In this document: piece by piece, positions 45,606 through 54,559 of the stretch | Layout of the letters: each line of letters opens with the position of its first letter | Numbering within the stretch: the first letter of the stretch is position 1 | NCBI GenBank assembly: GCA_039621445.1 | Contig: CP154957.1 | Span: 24,466,938-24,530,937, forward strand | Direction of reading: 5' to 3' | From: Euglena gracilis | Taxonomy: Eukaryota > Euglenida > Euglenophyceae > Euglenales | Length of the DNA: 64,000 nt | Program-made: the position numbers and the translations under genes | Notes under the pieces: generated by a model | Seen by the model: the letters and a program-made list of their open reading frames with translations, nothing else | What the model was told of the DNA's origin: nothing | Database searches by the model: none

Positions 45606-47240
45606 AGCCAAGAGGCTGATGAATATGCACGGCGATATGACGCAGCCGACGATATGTTGGATTCTTTTCCCGTTTCATCAATTTTTCGTTCGTTGCCAGT
45701 CTCTCCTATACGGGGGAGAAGGCGGCGAGGCCGCACACCTGGTCCCCGTCGCATTACGCGATCTGAATCTCCTTCCCCCCTCTTCTTTCGCGAATGGGAT
45801 TATTCCCATGACCCTACGATAGTGCACAGACTGCGCAATGGCAAGGTTGTACATAATTATTCCCTTTCCCCTTTACGGTTGGTTTACCGCGATGATGCGG
45901 GATATAAATATTGTATACCCCGTGACTTGGTTGATGAAGTACTTTTGTGTTATCACAACCAAGGTCACCCTGGGGCCCCCAAACTTCTTTCTTTGGTGGG
46001 TCGCAGGTACTGTACAACCCTGAAAGAAAACGATTTGCATTCGCGCTGCTTGCAAATTTCGCAACGGTGCCAAATTTGTCAAGCGGTAAAACCGCGCAGA
46101 GGTACCCCCCCTGGTACGCTTGATTTTTTCCCCGTACCCCCTGACATTTTTACGTCCCTCTGCATGGATTTTCTGGAATTAGAACCTTGCAAAGGATCAG
46201 ACGGCAAAATTTACGATTATGTTTTTGTTGTCGTCTGTAGGCTGAGTGGTTACATAGTAGCCATTCCATGCCAAAAGGCAGGGTTGACCGCGCAAATTTT
46301 GGCGCAGATATTTATGGAGAAGTGCATATGCCTAATGGGCTTACCGAATGAGATTGTCAGTGATCAAGATCATTTGATCTCCTCTCGATTCTTCACAACC
46401 CTATGTGGTTTACTGGGAATCGAGCAGCATTTTTCCATTATATATCGCCCTAAGGGCAATGGCCGCGCCGAGGCAGCAGTGAAAGCTGTTGTAAATATGC
46501 TCCGTCTTTCACTGGCTGATTCGCGCCAGGCCTGGGTCCAGGTTTTGCCATGGTCCCTCTTTTATATAAACACCCTACCGGGTTTAGTTTTACCGCACTC
46601 CCCATATAAAATTGTTTTTGGGCGAGACCCCCCAGCAATTGGTGATATACCATCAGAGAGACCAGCTCGAAGTAGCGTAACCTGTGAGACATGGTTCTCT
46701 GAGGTAGAGTCTCTCAGAACTACTGTTCAGAAACGCATTACTGATATCCATTCTCAAAAGAGAAATAAATTTTTACAAGAATTGAAATCACCTGGCTATA
46801 GTGCTGGTGATCGCGTATGGGTTCGGAATAGCCGAATCCGTATGCAAGCTTCCAAGCTAGACCCCCTCTGGCTCGGACCCTGTGAAATTCTCGAACGCGT
46901 TGGTAACAGTGGCCGCTATAGGGTGGCACTGCCCAACGGGATCGAGGATGTTCACATGGATGATTTCAAGCCATATCTTTCCCCGCCTAATGGCAAAGCA
47001 CTACCGTGCCTTTATTTCAAGCCCCGTTCCAAGTTACCCGAAACGGATGATTTTGTGGTGGACAAAATTCTCGATCACAAAATTGATCGAGGAGTCCACT
47101 ACTGGAAGGTCAGGTGGAAAGGCTATGGGCCAGAGGAGGACACCTGGGAGCCAGCCTCCAGTTTTATTGGTTATGTCCAACAGGACTGGAAGCTCTGGAA
47201 TAAAAGAAATAACATAGACATTTCTGTGAATAATTTTTGA
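45606..47240 (+). CDS. Integrase with chromodomain of element A
   Basis: Same frame as RT, after one TGA. Zinc-binding HHCC: HNQGH near 45955 and CQIC near 46070. Catalytic core: Asp in [11 protein letters not shown], Asp in [13 protein letters not shown] and Glu in [16 protein letters not shown]-terminal [14 protein letters not shown] and [12 protein letters not shown] form the SH3-like domain. The chromodomain is [18 protein letters not shown] near 47100. Stop at 47238-47240. Chromodomains steer integration to marked chromatin by family knowledge. Confidence 0.92.
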   Translation, partial: SQEADEYARRYDAADDMLDSFPVSSIFRSLPVSPIRGRRRRGRTPGPRRITRSESPSPLFFREWDYSHDPTIVHRLRNGKVVHNYSLSPLRLVYRDDAGYKYCIPRDLVDEVLLCYHNQGHPGAPKLLSLVGRRYCTTLKENDLHSRCLQISQRCQICQAVKPRRGTPPGTLDFFPVPPDIFTSLCMDFLELEPCKGSDGKIYDYVFVVVCRLSGYIVAIPCQKAGLTAQILAQIFMEKCICLMGLPNEIVSDQDHLISSRFFTTLCGLLGIEQHFSIIYRPKGNGRAEAAVKAVVNMLRLSLADSRQAWVQVLPWSLFYINTLPGLVLPHSPYKIVFGRDPPAIGDIPSERPARSSVTCETWFSEVESLRTTVQKRITDIHSQKRNKFLQELKSPGYSAGDRVWVRNSRIRMQASKLDPLWLGPCEILERVGNSGRYRVALPNGIEDVHMDDFKPYLSPPNGKALPCLYFKPRSKLPETDDFVVDKILDHKIDRGVHYWKVRWKGYGPEEDTWEPASSFIGYVQQDWKLWNKRNNIDISVNNF

Positions 47241-47337
47241 CATCGGCCTATAGGCCTTTTCCTCCCCTCTCTGTGTTTTTCTCCCGAACCCCAATTCATT
47301 TCTCTCTTCTTTTTCTACAGCTCATCAAAGCTACTTT

Positions 47338-49044
47338 TTGCTTTCGGTCCCCGGACCAATGCAAGATTCAGGGCGCGGCCCAGGACCGCCCCCTATACAG
47401 TATGCCATCCCTCCCTACCCCCAACACGCCTATGCGGCGGCACCCCAAGCCCAAGGGGCGCCCGCATATGCGGTATATCAACCCCCTCCAGCCGCTTATG
47501 CGGCTCAGGCACAAATGCCACCCCCACCTCAAATGGCTCAGGCACAAATGCCACCCCCCCCTCAAATGGTTCAGGCACAAATGCCATACCCCTCTCAGTC
47601 ACATATGTCAGCCCGCTCTCAGGCACAAATGCCGCCCCCATCTCAGGCGCAACCGCCACCTGTCGCTTATGCGGCCCCTGTGCCAATGGGAGCTGCATAT
47701 GCGGCACAGCCTCAACAGGCATATCAAGTTCCAATGGAACAGTCACAACCCCAGCAGGTACACCAAGTTCCAATGGAACAACAACAGTATGCGAGGCAGG
47801 GACCGGCACCTCCAATGGAGCAGGCGCATTACGCCATGCCTGGCCCCTCACCTCCCATCCTGTATACCCCACAGTATGTTACATCTCAGCAACCCCAATC
47901 CCAACCCCAATCTCAACCCGTACAGGGTACCCCGCCTCAAGTACACGCCGTACAGGCGATGCCCCAACCTGCTGCTTATCCCGTCCGGGAACCCGCTGCT
48001 CAAACCGCAGCCAGCAGCAGTAGTATATCCGCTTATGCGATCCCTGTGGCGCATGAGACGCCACAGGCAGCACCAACGGTGCCTTACCCCGCCTTCACCG
48101 CAGAATTGGTGAATCTCGCAGAGAAGACTCTGCGAACGGCCTTGCGGGCCAGCAACCTAGAGAGAGTATACCCATCTCTACAGGTGCTGTGGGATACCCA
48201 CTGTCGTCAAATTCTGGGCCTGGCCAATAGGCCTATTGCACAATGGTGCGCATGTGGCCAGACTTTGATGACAGGAAAAGTGTACTTCATGCCCGGGGAA
48301 TATCCCCCTGAGGTCAGCATGCGTACACTGGGCATACCAGTCCCGCCCATCCCGCGAATACGCCACCACGCAGGCGCATTCACCGAATACATGCGGGAGC
48401 ATAGACCCCCAGTGGAGGAAAGCGAGATGGGAGACATCCCAGCACCAACGGTGCAGCCATCACGAATTTTTCGCGATGCTCAGTCCCCAACTCGTATGCC
48501 GAGACCACCACCACCCGAATATCGGGAACCACCAACGCAATATGCGGCGGAGCCAATGACGCAACCGTCAACGGAACAACCAAAATATCCATTCCCAGCC
48601 CACTTGGTGGCTGGAAGTAATTTGCCCCCACAACGGGAGCAGCCGATGGCTCAGGAGCCTATCTCCTGGGCTGAGGACGTGGAGCGAGCCGAGGCCGAAG
48701 GCCGAATGGCCGTGGAAGAGGATGTGCCAACGGCACCTGAACCTCTCCCAGCACCTCGCTTCACATCACCTCAGCAGGCCATCCAGTACTACCAGTCCCT
48801 GGAGCAGCTTCAGGGCCCACGGTCTGCAGAACGCAGATATGCGTCACAGCCGTACAGGCCAGCAGACCTAGGTAGTAAACGGGGCAGGCCAGAATCTTCA
48901 TCCCCAATGGGGAGACCGAAACCCCCGGCCCCTGCCCCAACCCCAGCCAGACAGGCTACCCCTGCACAGCAACGGCGGGCATCGAGTGGCCAACAGGCCG
49001 CACCCCCTCCGTGCCCGTACCGTATGCCGCTGCGGCGAAACTAG
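47338..49044 (+). CDS. ORF3 part 1: Pro/Gln/Ala-rich region and WC-CGQ block
   Basis: 568 aa frame starting 98 bp after integrase. The first 240 residues are low-complexity (repeats around AQMPPPPQMAQ and YAAQ). From about 48085 a folded-looking block follows: LQVLWDTHCRQILGLANRPI, then AQWCACGQTLMTGKVYF and YMREHRPPVEE. Its counterpart in element B keeps W, C, QWC-CGQ, TG, YF and MREH. The remainder is Pro-rich. The frame continues at 49011 after a likely indel in a C run near 49000. No known family recognised. Confidence 0.65.
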   Translation: MLSVPGPMQDSGRGPGPPPIQYAIPPYPQHAYAAAPQAQGAPAYAVYQPPPAAYAAQAQMPPPPQMAQAQMPPPPQMVQAQMPYPSQSHMSARSQAQMPPPSQAQPPPVAYAAPVPMGAAYAAQPQQAYQVPMEQSQPQQVHQVPMEQQQYARQGPAPPMEQAHYAMPGPSPPILYTPQYVTSQQPQSQPQSQPVQGTPPQVHAVQAMPQPAAYPVREPAAQTAASSSSISAYAIPVAHETPQAAPTVPYPAFTAELVNLAEKTLRTALRASNLERVYPSLQVLWDTHCRQILGLANRPIAQWCACGQTLMTGKVYFMPGEYPPEVSMRTLGIPVPPIPRIRHHAGAFTEYMREHRPPVEESEMGDIPAPTVQPSRIFRDAQSPTRMPRPPPPEYREPPTQYAAEPMTQPSTEQPKYPFPAHLVAGSNLPPQREQPMAQEPISWAEDVERAEAEGRMAVEEDVPTAPEPLPAPRFTSPQQAIQYYQSLEQLQGPRSAERRYASQPYRPADLGSKRGRPESSSPMGRPKPPAPAPTPARQATPAQQRRASSGQQAAPPPCPYRMPLRRN

Positions 49045-49979
49045 CGCCAATGGCGCAACACCCCAGACCGGTGCCAGCAAAGTCAGCAGCACCGGCAGCC
49101 GCAGCAGCGCCAACGGCGCCACAGCCTATAGCAGCGCCAATGGCGCCACAGCCTGTGACAGCGCCAATGGCGACACCACCCCAGGAAACACCGGTACCTC
49201 CAGGCCAACAGGCCACCACCGAGGTACTGCCTGTTCCTGAACCAACTCAGCAACAGCTCGAACAAGCCGAACTGGCACAAAGAGCCCATAGGGCAGAAGT
49301 CGAGCGCGAAGCTGCTGAGCGTGCACGCGTAAATAAAATATTCGAGGATACCCTCGAACGTGTACGCAACCCCACCTACATCGATCCGCGTAGAGGCGAA
49401 CCCCTCCCTGACAATAACCCACCGCTATTGGCGGACATGCAGGATCAACCTGCAGCTTACCCAGCAGCCAAAATGGCTTATGCCCCACAGGAATTGATTG
49501 GCCGCACAAGCGATATAAATCCGATCTTTATTGGCCCTCGTTTTGCAGCCAATCTCAATCCTCATGCTTGGAAACAAGCCAGAGAAGAGATTGCCCGAAG
49601 CGAAGCCCGATCGGGCAAGGGTAAAGCCAAACGTGCTCCCAAACGACCCCCAGCTAAAGGCCAGAAAGGCCAATATCGGAACGTCTATGAGGACGACATG
49701 GAAGCTCTATTCGAGCACATCCAAAGCAACCATGAACTCGCATTCGAGGCCATGCGAAAGTTCCAGAACGAACTTTCTCTCCAACTCTTGGTCGCATCTC
49801 CTGTTGTGACCGTAACCAGACAGCTCTATCTGGAGCATAATCGTGAGTTCCATCATGATGGAACTTTGTATGCCTATGAGGGCAATGTAATTCTCGGTCC
49901 GATATTGGACGGTCTGCTGGCATTCTGGCACGTTTGGTTCTGGGCGGGATACCCCACCCAGATTTCAGCAGTTTCCTGA
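49011..49979 (+). CDS. ORF3 part 2
   Basis: Begins Pro/Ala-rich with APMAPQP repeats, then helical and charged (ELAQRAHRAEVEREAAERAR), a basic patch (GKGKAKRAPKRPPAKGQ near 49615) and the start of block 2 (YEDDMEALFEHIQSNHELAF; LLAFWHVWFWAGYPTQ). The frame passes to 49934 across CCCC near 49965. The element B equivalent is about 33940-34200. Confidence 0.6.
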   Translation: MPVPYAAAAKLAPMAQHPRPVPAKSAAPAAAAAPTAPQPIAAPMAPQPVTAPMATPPQETPVPPGQQATTEVLPVPEPTQQQLEQAELAQRAHRAEVEREAAERARVNKIFEDTLERVRNPTYIDPRRGEPLPDNNPPLLADMQDQPAAYPAAKMAYAPQELIGRTSDINPIFIGPRFAANLNPHAWKQAREEIARSEARSGKGKAKRAPKRPPAKGQKGQYRNVYEDDMEALFEHIQSNHELAFEAMRKFQNELSLQLLVASPVVTVTRQLYLEHNREFHHDGTLYAYEGNVILGPILDGLLAFWHVWFWAGYPTQISAVS

Positions 49980-52411
49980 ACTCCTGTGGATATCCTTACC
50001 TGGATTGTGGTCGGGAAGACCGATACAACACAGGTAAAGACCTGCTACTGCAGTTATTCGACTGCATTCGCAGTGTAGGCCCAAAAGGCCTGGAGTGGGA
50101 AATCTACCCACTGCCTGACAATATTGCCAAATTGGCAGAAAACATGTTCTGCAGCAATCTGCAAGTCTTCTACCACTGGCAATATGCCTATCACTTTGAA
50201 GTGGTCGATATTGACCTCCGCTTCCCCCAGACGTATATCGTCAGATGCTCTCACTGCTACGAGAAGTTTGCAGTAGACTTCTGGGGATTCGGAGTACGCA
50301 GTACTCAACCACAGGCCGAAGGCCAGGACGAGGATGGCCAACAGGCCAATATCCCGCAGGCTGCGCCAAAGCGCATCGTGCTCCTGCACCTTTGCAGAAA
50401 TCCAAAGGATGTTCACCAGAGCTCGAACGGGCGACGCAACCACCGTCAACTCCTGCTGTATTTGCAGCAGTTCTGGTTCAGGGCATGGACCTGCCAGATC
50501 ATGGAGATATATTATTATCTCAATCCCGATAGGGAAATTCCCCCGGACTATGTCCCCATCAGGCCACGGTTCGAGAAGGAAAGCATAGACGATTATGTCA
50601 AACGCCGATTCGGCGATACGCTCGATAGAGCGCTGTTCCAGCCGTTTTTCCAAGGCGGCAGACGGAACGAGTTAGGCATGGCCCTACCCCTCCTGCGCTT
50701 CAACCACAGAATGGTTGAAGAAGAAAGGAAACCACGGGATCTCTTCCGATTACGGAGGAGACAGGTGCCAATGGCACCTGTCCCAAAGCCGCAACCGGCT
50801 CCGGAAGTTCCGCCATCGGAATCCTCAACACAGCCACAACCGGCAGCAGTAGTCACAACCCAGCCGCAACCGGCAACGCCAGTTCCCCAGGGTATTCCTG
50901 GTGAGACACCACCACCCGTCTTTGGGCGTGGTCGGCGTTACCTGGGTTCAAGCCTATCGGCTACAGCAGAACCTTTTGTCCCTATGGGACTTCAGGAGAG
51001 TCAATCTTCTGTCGCTACCTCCTCTCCGCAGCCCGCTTTTGCGGTACCCACCGGCGCGACTGCGCAAACAAGCACTGTGCCTACCGCTATAGCGGAACAA
51101 CCAGCACCCCCTGCTGCTTCACCAGAAACGGTGAAGGGCAGTGAGGAGAGTGATGGAGAGAGCGGTGACGACCGCATGGAAGGCTTGGAGGAAATATGTG
51201 CTGATGAACCGCAGCAATCAGCCCTTGCACCAGTCCCAATAGGCTCCAGGACACCCCTTCCGCCTGAAGGAGATGCCACCTCGGAGACTGAATCTCCTAC
51301 ATCTGAGGCCGAACGGCCAGCGGTACCTCTGGTACCACCCCTCTCCTTACCTGCAGTGCCAACAGCACCAACCCCGACAGAACCCGTCGCATCACCCACA
51401 ATACCTACAGGTGTTTTAGGTGGTGTGTTACAGGGTCTGACCGCGGCGATGTCCGCAGTATCAGCAGTACTGACCCCTCGAGGCTCACCAGCCGCATCCC
51501 CTCCCGTAACCCAAAGGGTTACGGCCGCAGATAGCAGCACAACAGCCGTACAGGCTGCGCTCGCAACTCCAATGGAGTTAGATGTCCCAGCAGCCAAACC
51601 AGCCGTACCAACACCGCCAACGGCGGAAATGCAACCACCTCCTGCCAAACCGGCAGCATCGGCACCTCCTGCCAAACCGGCAGCCCCAAAACTGCCAACG
51701 GCGGAAAGACCACTGCCTCCGGCAGACCCTCGGGAAGAACGCCGATATGGCAGGCATAAGAACCCTAAGGCTAAACCTTCAGCCGAAGGCTGCAAGCCCG
51801 CTGAACAGCGGCGGGATGATGAGCCACCACCGTCTGGTGGAGATGGCTCTGGCACAGGCCATAGGCCTACAATACCCATGGCCAGCTATGTGGCTGCAAC
51901 CTCTGAAGGCGCTAAGCGCAAACCCACAATCAGACCGATTCGGTCAAATGTCCCTCACGAGGCCGATGAGCCATTTTGGACTGAGGACGTATTGTCCAGA
52001 GTGGACCCCCTCAACACTCGCCAGGCTAGGATCAATATGATCCGCAATAGCAGTGACCCCTGGCTGAACAAGTGGATCAAGCCCTTGTTCCACCGGGATC
52101 AACCCGGAATTTTCACAACCAGCCACACTTGGCGTTTTTGGAATGCGAAATCTCCAAGGGTATTAGCCCAATATTTTGGAGGAAATTTCGTACTGGATTT
52201 CCAGGACAATGATCCACTATTGTGGTTATGTACAGCATGCCATAGGCTACGAAACGACATGCCCGCAGTGCATATCTGCACACGCAACCCGGACAGCATA
52301 AGCTTCCACCATGATGCTTATGTGCACAATTGTGCAGCACTGGTTTGTGGCGGTTGCCTACTTACATGGTCCAATATGGACAATTTCCGCTGGACGGGAA
52401 AACGATTATGA
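49934..52411 (+). CDS. ORF3 part 3: conserved FWGFGVR block and Cys/His region
   Basis: 825 aa frame. Block 2 continues: LFDCIRSVGPKGLEWEIYPL, CSHCYEKFAVDFWGFGVR near 50250, LLYLQQFWFRAWTCQIMEIY and FGDTLDRALFQPF. All have clear counterparts in element B. Then about 450 residues of Pro/Ala/Thr/Glu-rich linker. Block 3 from about 52020: DPWLNKWIKPLFHRDQPGIF, WLCTACHRLRNDMPAVHIC and CAALVCGGCL, a Cys/His arrangement that could bind zinc. Not env-like: no signal peptide or membrane segment visible. Function unknown. Confidence 0.65.
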   Translation: MVLGGIPHPDFSSFLNSCGYPYLDCGREDRYNTGKDLLLQLFDCIRSVGPKGLEWEIYPLPDNIAKLAENMFCSNLQVFYHWQYAYHFEVVDIDLRFPQTYIVRCSHCYEKFAVDFWGFGVRSTQPQAEGQDEDGQQANIPQAAPKRIVLLHLCRNPKDVHQSSNGRRNHRQLLLYLQQFWFRAWTCQIMEIYYYLNPDREIPPDYVPIRPRFEKESIDDYVKRRFGDTLDRALFQPFFQGGRRNELGMALPLLRFNHRMVEEERKPRDLFRLRRRQVPMAPVPKPQPAPEVPPSESSTQPQPAAVVTTQPQPATPVPQGIPGETPPPVFGRGRRYLGSSLSATAEPFVPMGLQESQSSVATSSPQPAFAVPTGATAQTSTVPTAIAEQPAPPAASPETVKGSEESDGESGDDRMEGLEEICADEPQQSALAPVPIGSRTPLPPEGDATSETESPTSEAERPAVPLVPPLSLPAVPTAPTPTEPVASPTIPTGVLGGVLQGLTAAMSAVSAVLTPRGSPAASPPVTQRVTAADSSTTAVQAALATPMELDVPAAKPAVPTPPTAEMQPPPAKPAASAPPAKPAAPKLPTAERPLPPADPREERRYGRHKNPKAKPSAEGCKPAEQRRDDEPPPSGGDGSGTGHRPTIPMASYVAATSEGAKRKPTIRPIRSNVPHEADEPFWTEDVLSRVDPLNTRQARINMIRNSSDPWLNKWIKPLFHRDQPGIFTTSHTWRFWNAKSPRVLAQYFGGNFVLDFQDNDPLLWLCTACHRLRNDMPAVHICTRNPDSISFHHDAYVHNCAALVCGGCLLTWSNMDNFRWTGKRL

Positions 52412-53151
52412 TAAGGACATACATGTCCGCTGCATCAACTGCCTACAGGCAGAATTTTGGTTACCTGCCACTGGCGGTATGACTAGAGTCATACCAGAAA
52501 ATGAAGACCATCTGGTCAAATTCAAGCAGGACTATAAGCCCCCCAAATCAATTTCTACCAGTTCAAGAAGTTTAAAGCTGTACACAGCTATCGCACAGGC
52601 GGAATCGCCAAAGATTTTCATCTTGACAGCGCAGCTGTCCGACTCGCAGTCGAGTCAGCAGGCAAGGCCAAAGTGCCATACATTTTTCAAGATTTCGATT
52701 GGGACAGGGTGATATACCCACTTTTTTGGCACAAAGCCTGCCGAACCGACCAAATTTTACATTTTTGTTGCCGAATACCCCCCTGAGGCCTATAAAATGG
52801 AATTTTACCGATTGGGTAAGAGAAGTTTTAAGGCCATTCACCATCTGAGCGCGAGTCGCAGGTTGGCACACCAAGGCAGATCCTGCCATTTATCCGGGGA
52901 TACCCCCACAGGTTCAATGCAACCACCCCCGCCTAAATTTTTGGATCTGGCCGGCAATGTTGCCACTTTTCTTCTGGGATAACCTCCAGAATTTTCTGCA
53001 TCGAGAAGCCAACAGGCTTGGAGTACGATTACCTGATGGGTATACACAAAAATGGGAATATCCCGATTTTGATGTCGATGATCCTGAAAGGCAACTGGTA
53101 AACTTTGAACCTCTGATACTGGAGATAGTGGAATCTCCTGAAGGAGATTAG
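52395..53151 (+). CDS. ORF3 C-terminal part, frame-shifted
   Basis: Continuation in other frames. 52311-52712 contains HVRCINCLQAEFWLPATGGM, extending the Cys cluster, and about 52797-53151 contains FYRLGKRSFKAIHHL and finally LGVRLPDGYTQKWEYPDFDV, ending with a stop at 53151. At least two frame changes (about 52720 and about 52980) lie within. Whether these are decay or sequence error is unclear. Confidence 0.5.
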
Positions 53152-53754
53152 GTTCGGGAGATCAGACCACCGACTCCCAGGAAATGGCCATCTGTGCCAT
53201 AGATACCCCAGGCTTACAGGCCACAGGTCCATGGACCCTGTTCTGACCTTTCCATCAGGCCTATAGGCCCTGTTTTCGGTATCCATCCCAGGCACATCTG
53301 CCATTATGTATTTTTACTTGCATATGACCCCCTCTCGTTAGGGCTATTGCCCATCTGTCGAGGTATATGCCTCTGGGGATACTCCATCGACAACATCGTG
53401 TCCGAGCAGCGCTGTGAAGCCTTCTACTAGCGGTGTATGCCGCCAGTAAGAAGACACACAGCGTACAGCGCGCACACCGTAATAATAGCTCCCAACTTGT
53501 TACTTTTCGGCTGTACGGCCACATAAGACTGCCAGACAGCAAAACTTCTGCTAAGGTCTTTTGACCAGCCCCCCACTCCTCTCTCCTTTACCCCCCGGGG
53601 CAAAATATCGCTGTCGCCGCAGTTGGTTTTGTAAATAGGTCTTTCTCCCTGGTCAGATATGACTGGCCAGGTGCCCCCTCCTTCCACACCCTTCCCTTCC
53701 ATCTTTTCTGATTATGGAATGAGACCTCACCGCGTGTCATAGACACACCCAAAC
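53152..53754 (+). other. 3' untranslated segment of element A
   Basis: No gene. It contains perfect palindromes GGTCCATGGACC (53226-53237) and GGCCTATAGGCC (53258-53269). A purine-rich GGGTGGATGGGG lies at 53756-53767, at the LTR edge, and may be the polypurine tract. Confidence 0.5.
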
Positions 53755-54155
53755 TGGGTGGATGGGGCACGATCCCAGTTCTGTGGTTCGCCATAGAACT
53801 GCTCATCCACAATCTGAATGCTGAGCATAGTCTCAGAATTAGGATTGTGGCAGAGCCTAGGGATAATCGTGATCACGATCACGTGTGATGACGTGACCTC
53901 CTCTCTGCAGGTGGTATTCTTTCTACCTTCAAGTTTTCAAGTTTGATATCATCAAACAAGTCCTGAAAGGACAGCCAAGAACTTGGCATTGATTTCCGTA
54001 GCCCATAGGGCTTCTCCCCTTGTCTTGTGCTCTGCCTCTTAATTGGGGAAAAGGGCAATACAACTTTTATATTTATTTTATATTTTTCCTGTTACTCCTA
54101 CTTATATCCTTTTCTGCGCACCAAAGGGCGAAAGCGATAAGGTAGGATTTACACT
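53755..54155 (+). mobile_element. 3' LTR of element A
   Basis: From about 53766 (GGCACGATCCC) to TTTACACT it matches the 5' LTR with about seven substitutions. The first dozen bases (TGGGTGGATGG) differ from the TGTGTACCA of the 5' LTR and of element B. CTTGG follows at 54156-54160. Confidence 0.85.
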
Positions 54156-54194
54156 CTTGGGCGCCAGCCTCCTCCTGCCTCCACAGTATCAGTG

Positions 54195-54407
54195 TCAGTG
54201 TGAAGAAACAGGGGCAGAAACATCGGCTGCCATCCGTCGGCTCGCCTCCGACGGTGTAGTCTCCACGTACCCAGCCTCCGCCAGCGTCTTGGTCCACTGC
54301 GCAGCAGGCACTCTGGCGAATCGGCAGGCAAGGAACGGCAGCAGCAGTAGCAGCCCCACAAATACAAGCGCCGCTACCCAGTACGATTTGACGCCAGGCT
54401 TTTCCAA
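54195..54407 (-). CDS. Host gene, last exon: C-terminal membrane anchor
   Basis: Minus-strand frame ending in TGA (54197-54195). It encodes a roughly 20-residue hydrophobic helix, YWVAALVFVGLLLLLPFLAC, followed by a 44-residue tail (FARVPAAQWTKTLAEAGYVE...). A single C-terminal membrane segment after coiled-coil exons suggests a tail-anchored tether, for example golgin-like. That is inference; no family signature was seen. The upstream boundary is not fixed; GAAAAG before CCTGGC could be the acceptor. Confidence 0.55.
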   Translation of the reverse strand: MEKPGVKSYWVAALVFVGLLLLLPFLACRFARVPAAQWTKTLAEAGYVETTPSEASRRMAADVSAPVSSH

Positions 54408-54559
54408 CCACCCCCGGGGCGGTGGGCTGGCATGGGTAGCCGTGGGCAGGGGAAAATGTGTGGCCTGCGGGTTGGGGCCGGAAAGGGCCGGGACTCACCG
54501 GGCCTGCGTTGGGGGGATTGAGGACGCAGACACCGGCGGTGGTGCCCTCTCGCCGCCTT

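Larger units (their letters stand above)
37252..54155 (+). mobile_element. Element A: near-complete chromodomain Ty3/gypsy retrotransposon with giant ORF3
   Basis: 16.9 kb in the order LTR, tRNA-Met PBS, gag, protease, RT/RNase H, integrase with chromodomain, ORF3, LTR. Integrase after RNase H places it in Ty3/gypsy; the chromodomain places it among chromoviruses. LTRs differ at about 7 of about 390 aligned positions by my count. The reading frame is broken at a few stops and C-run indels. It is several times larger than typical chromoviruses, mainly because of a gag N-terminal extension and ORF3. Confidence 0.9.

Noticed and set aside
47338-53151. ORF3 as a retroviral-type envelope gene
   Set aside because: No signal peptide, cleavage site or membrane segment could be seen; conserved parts are Trp/Cys-rich soluble-looking blocks.
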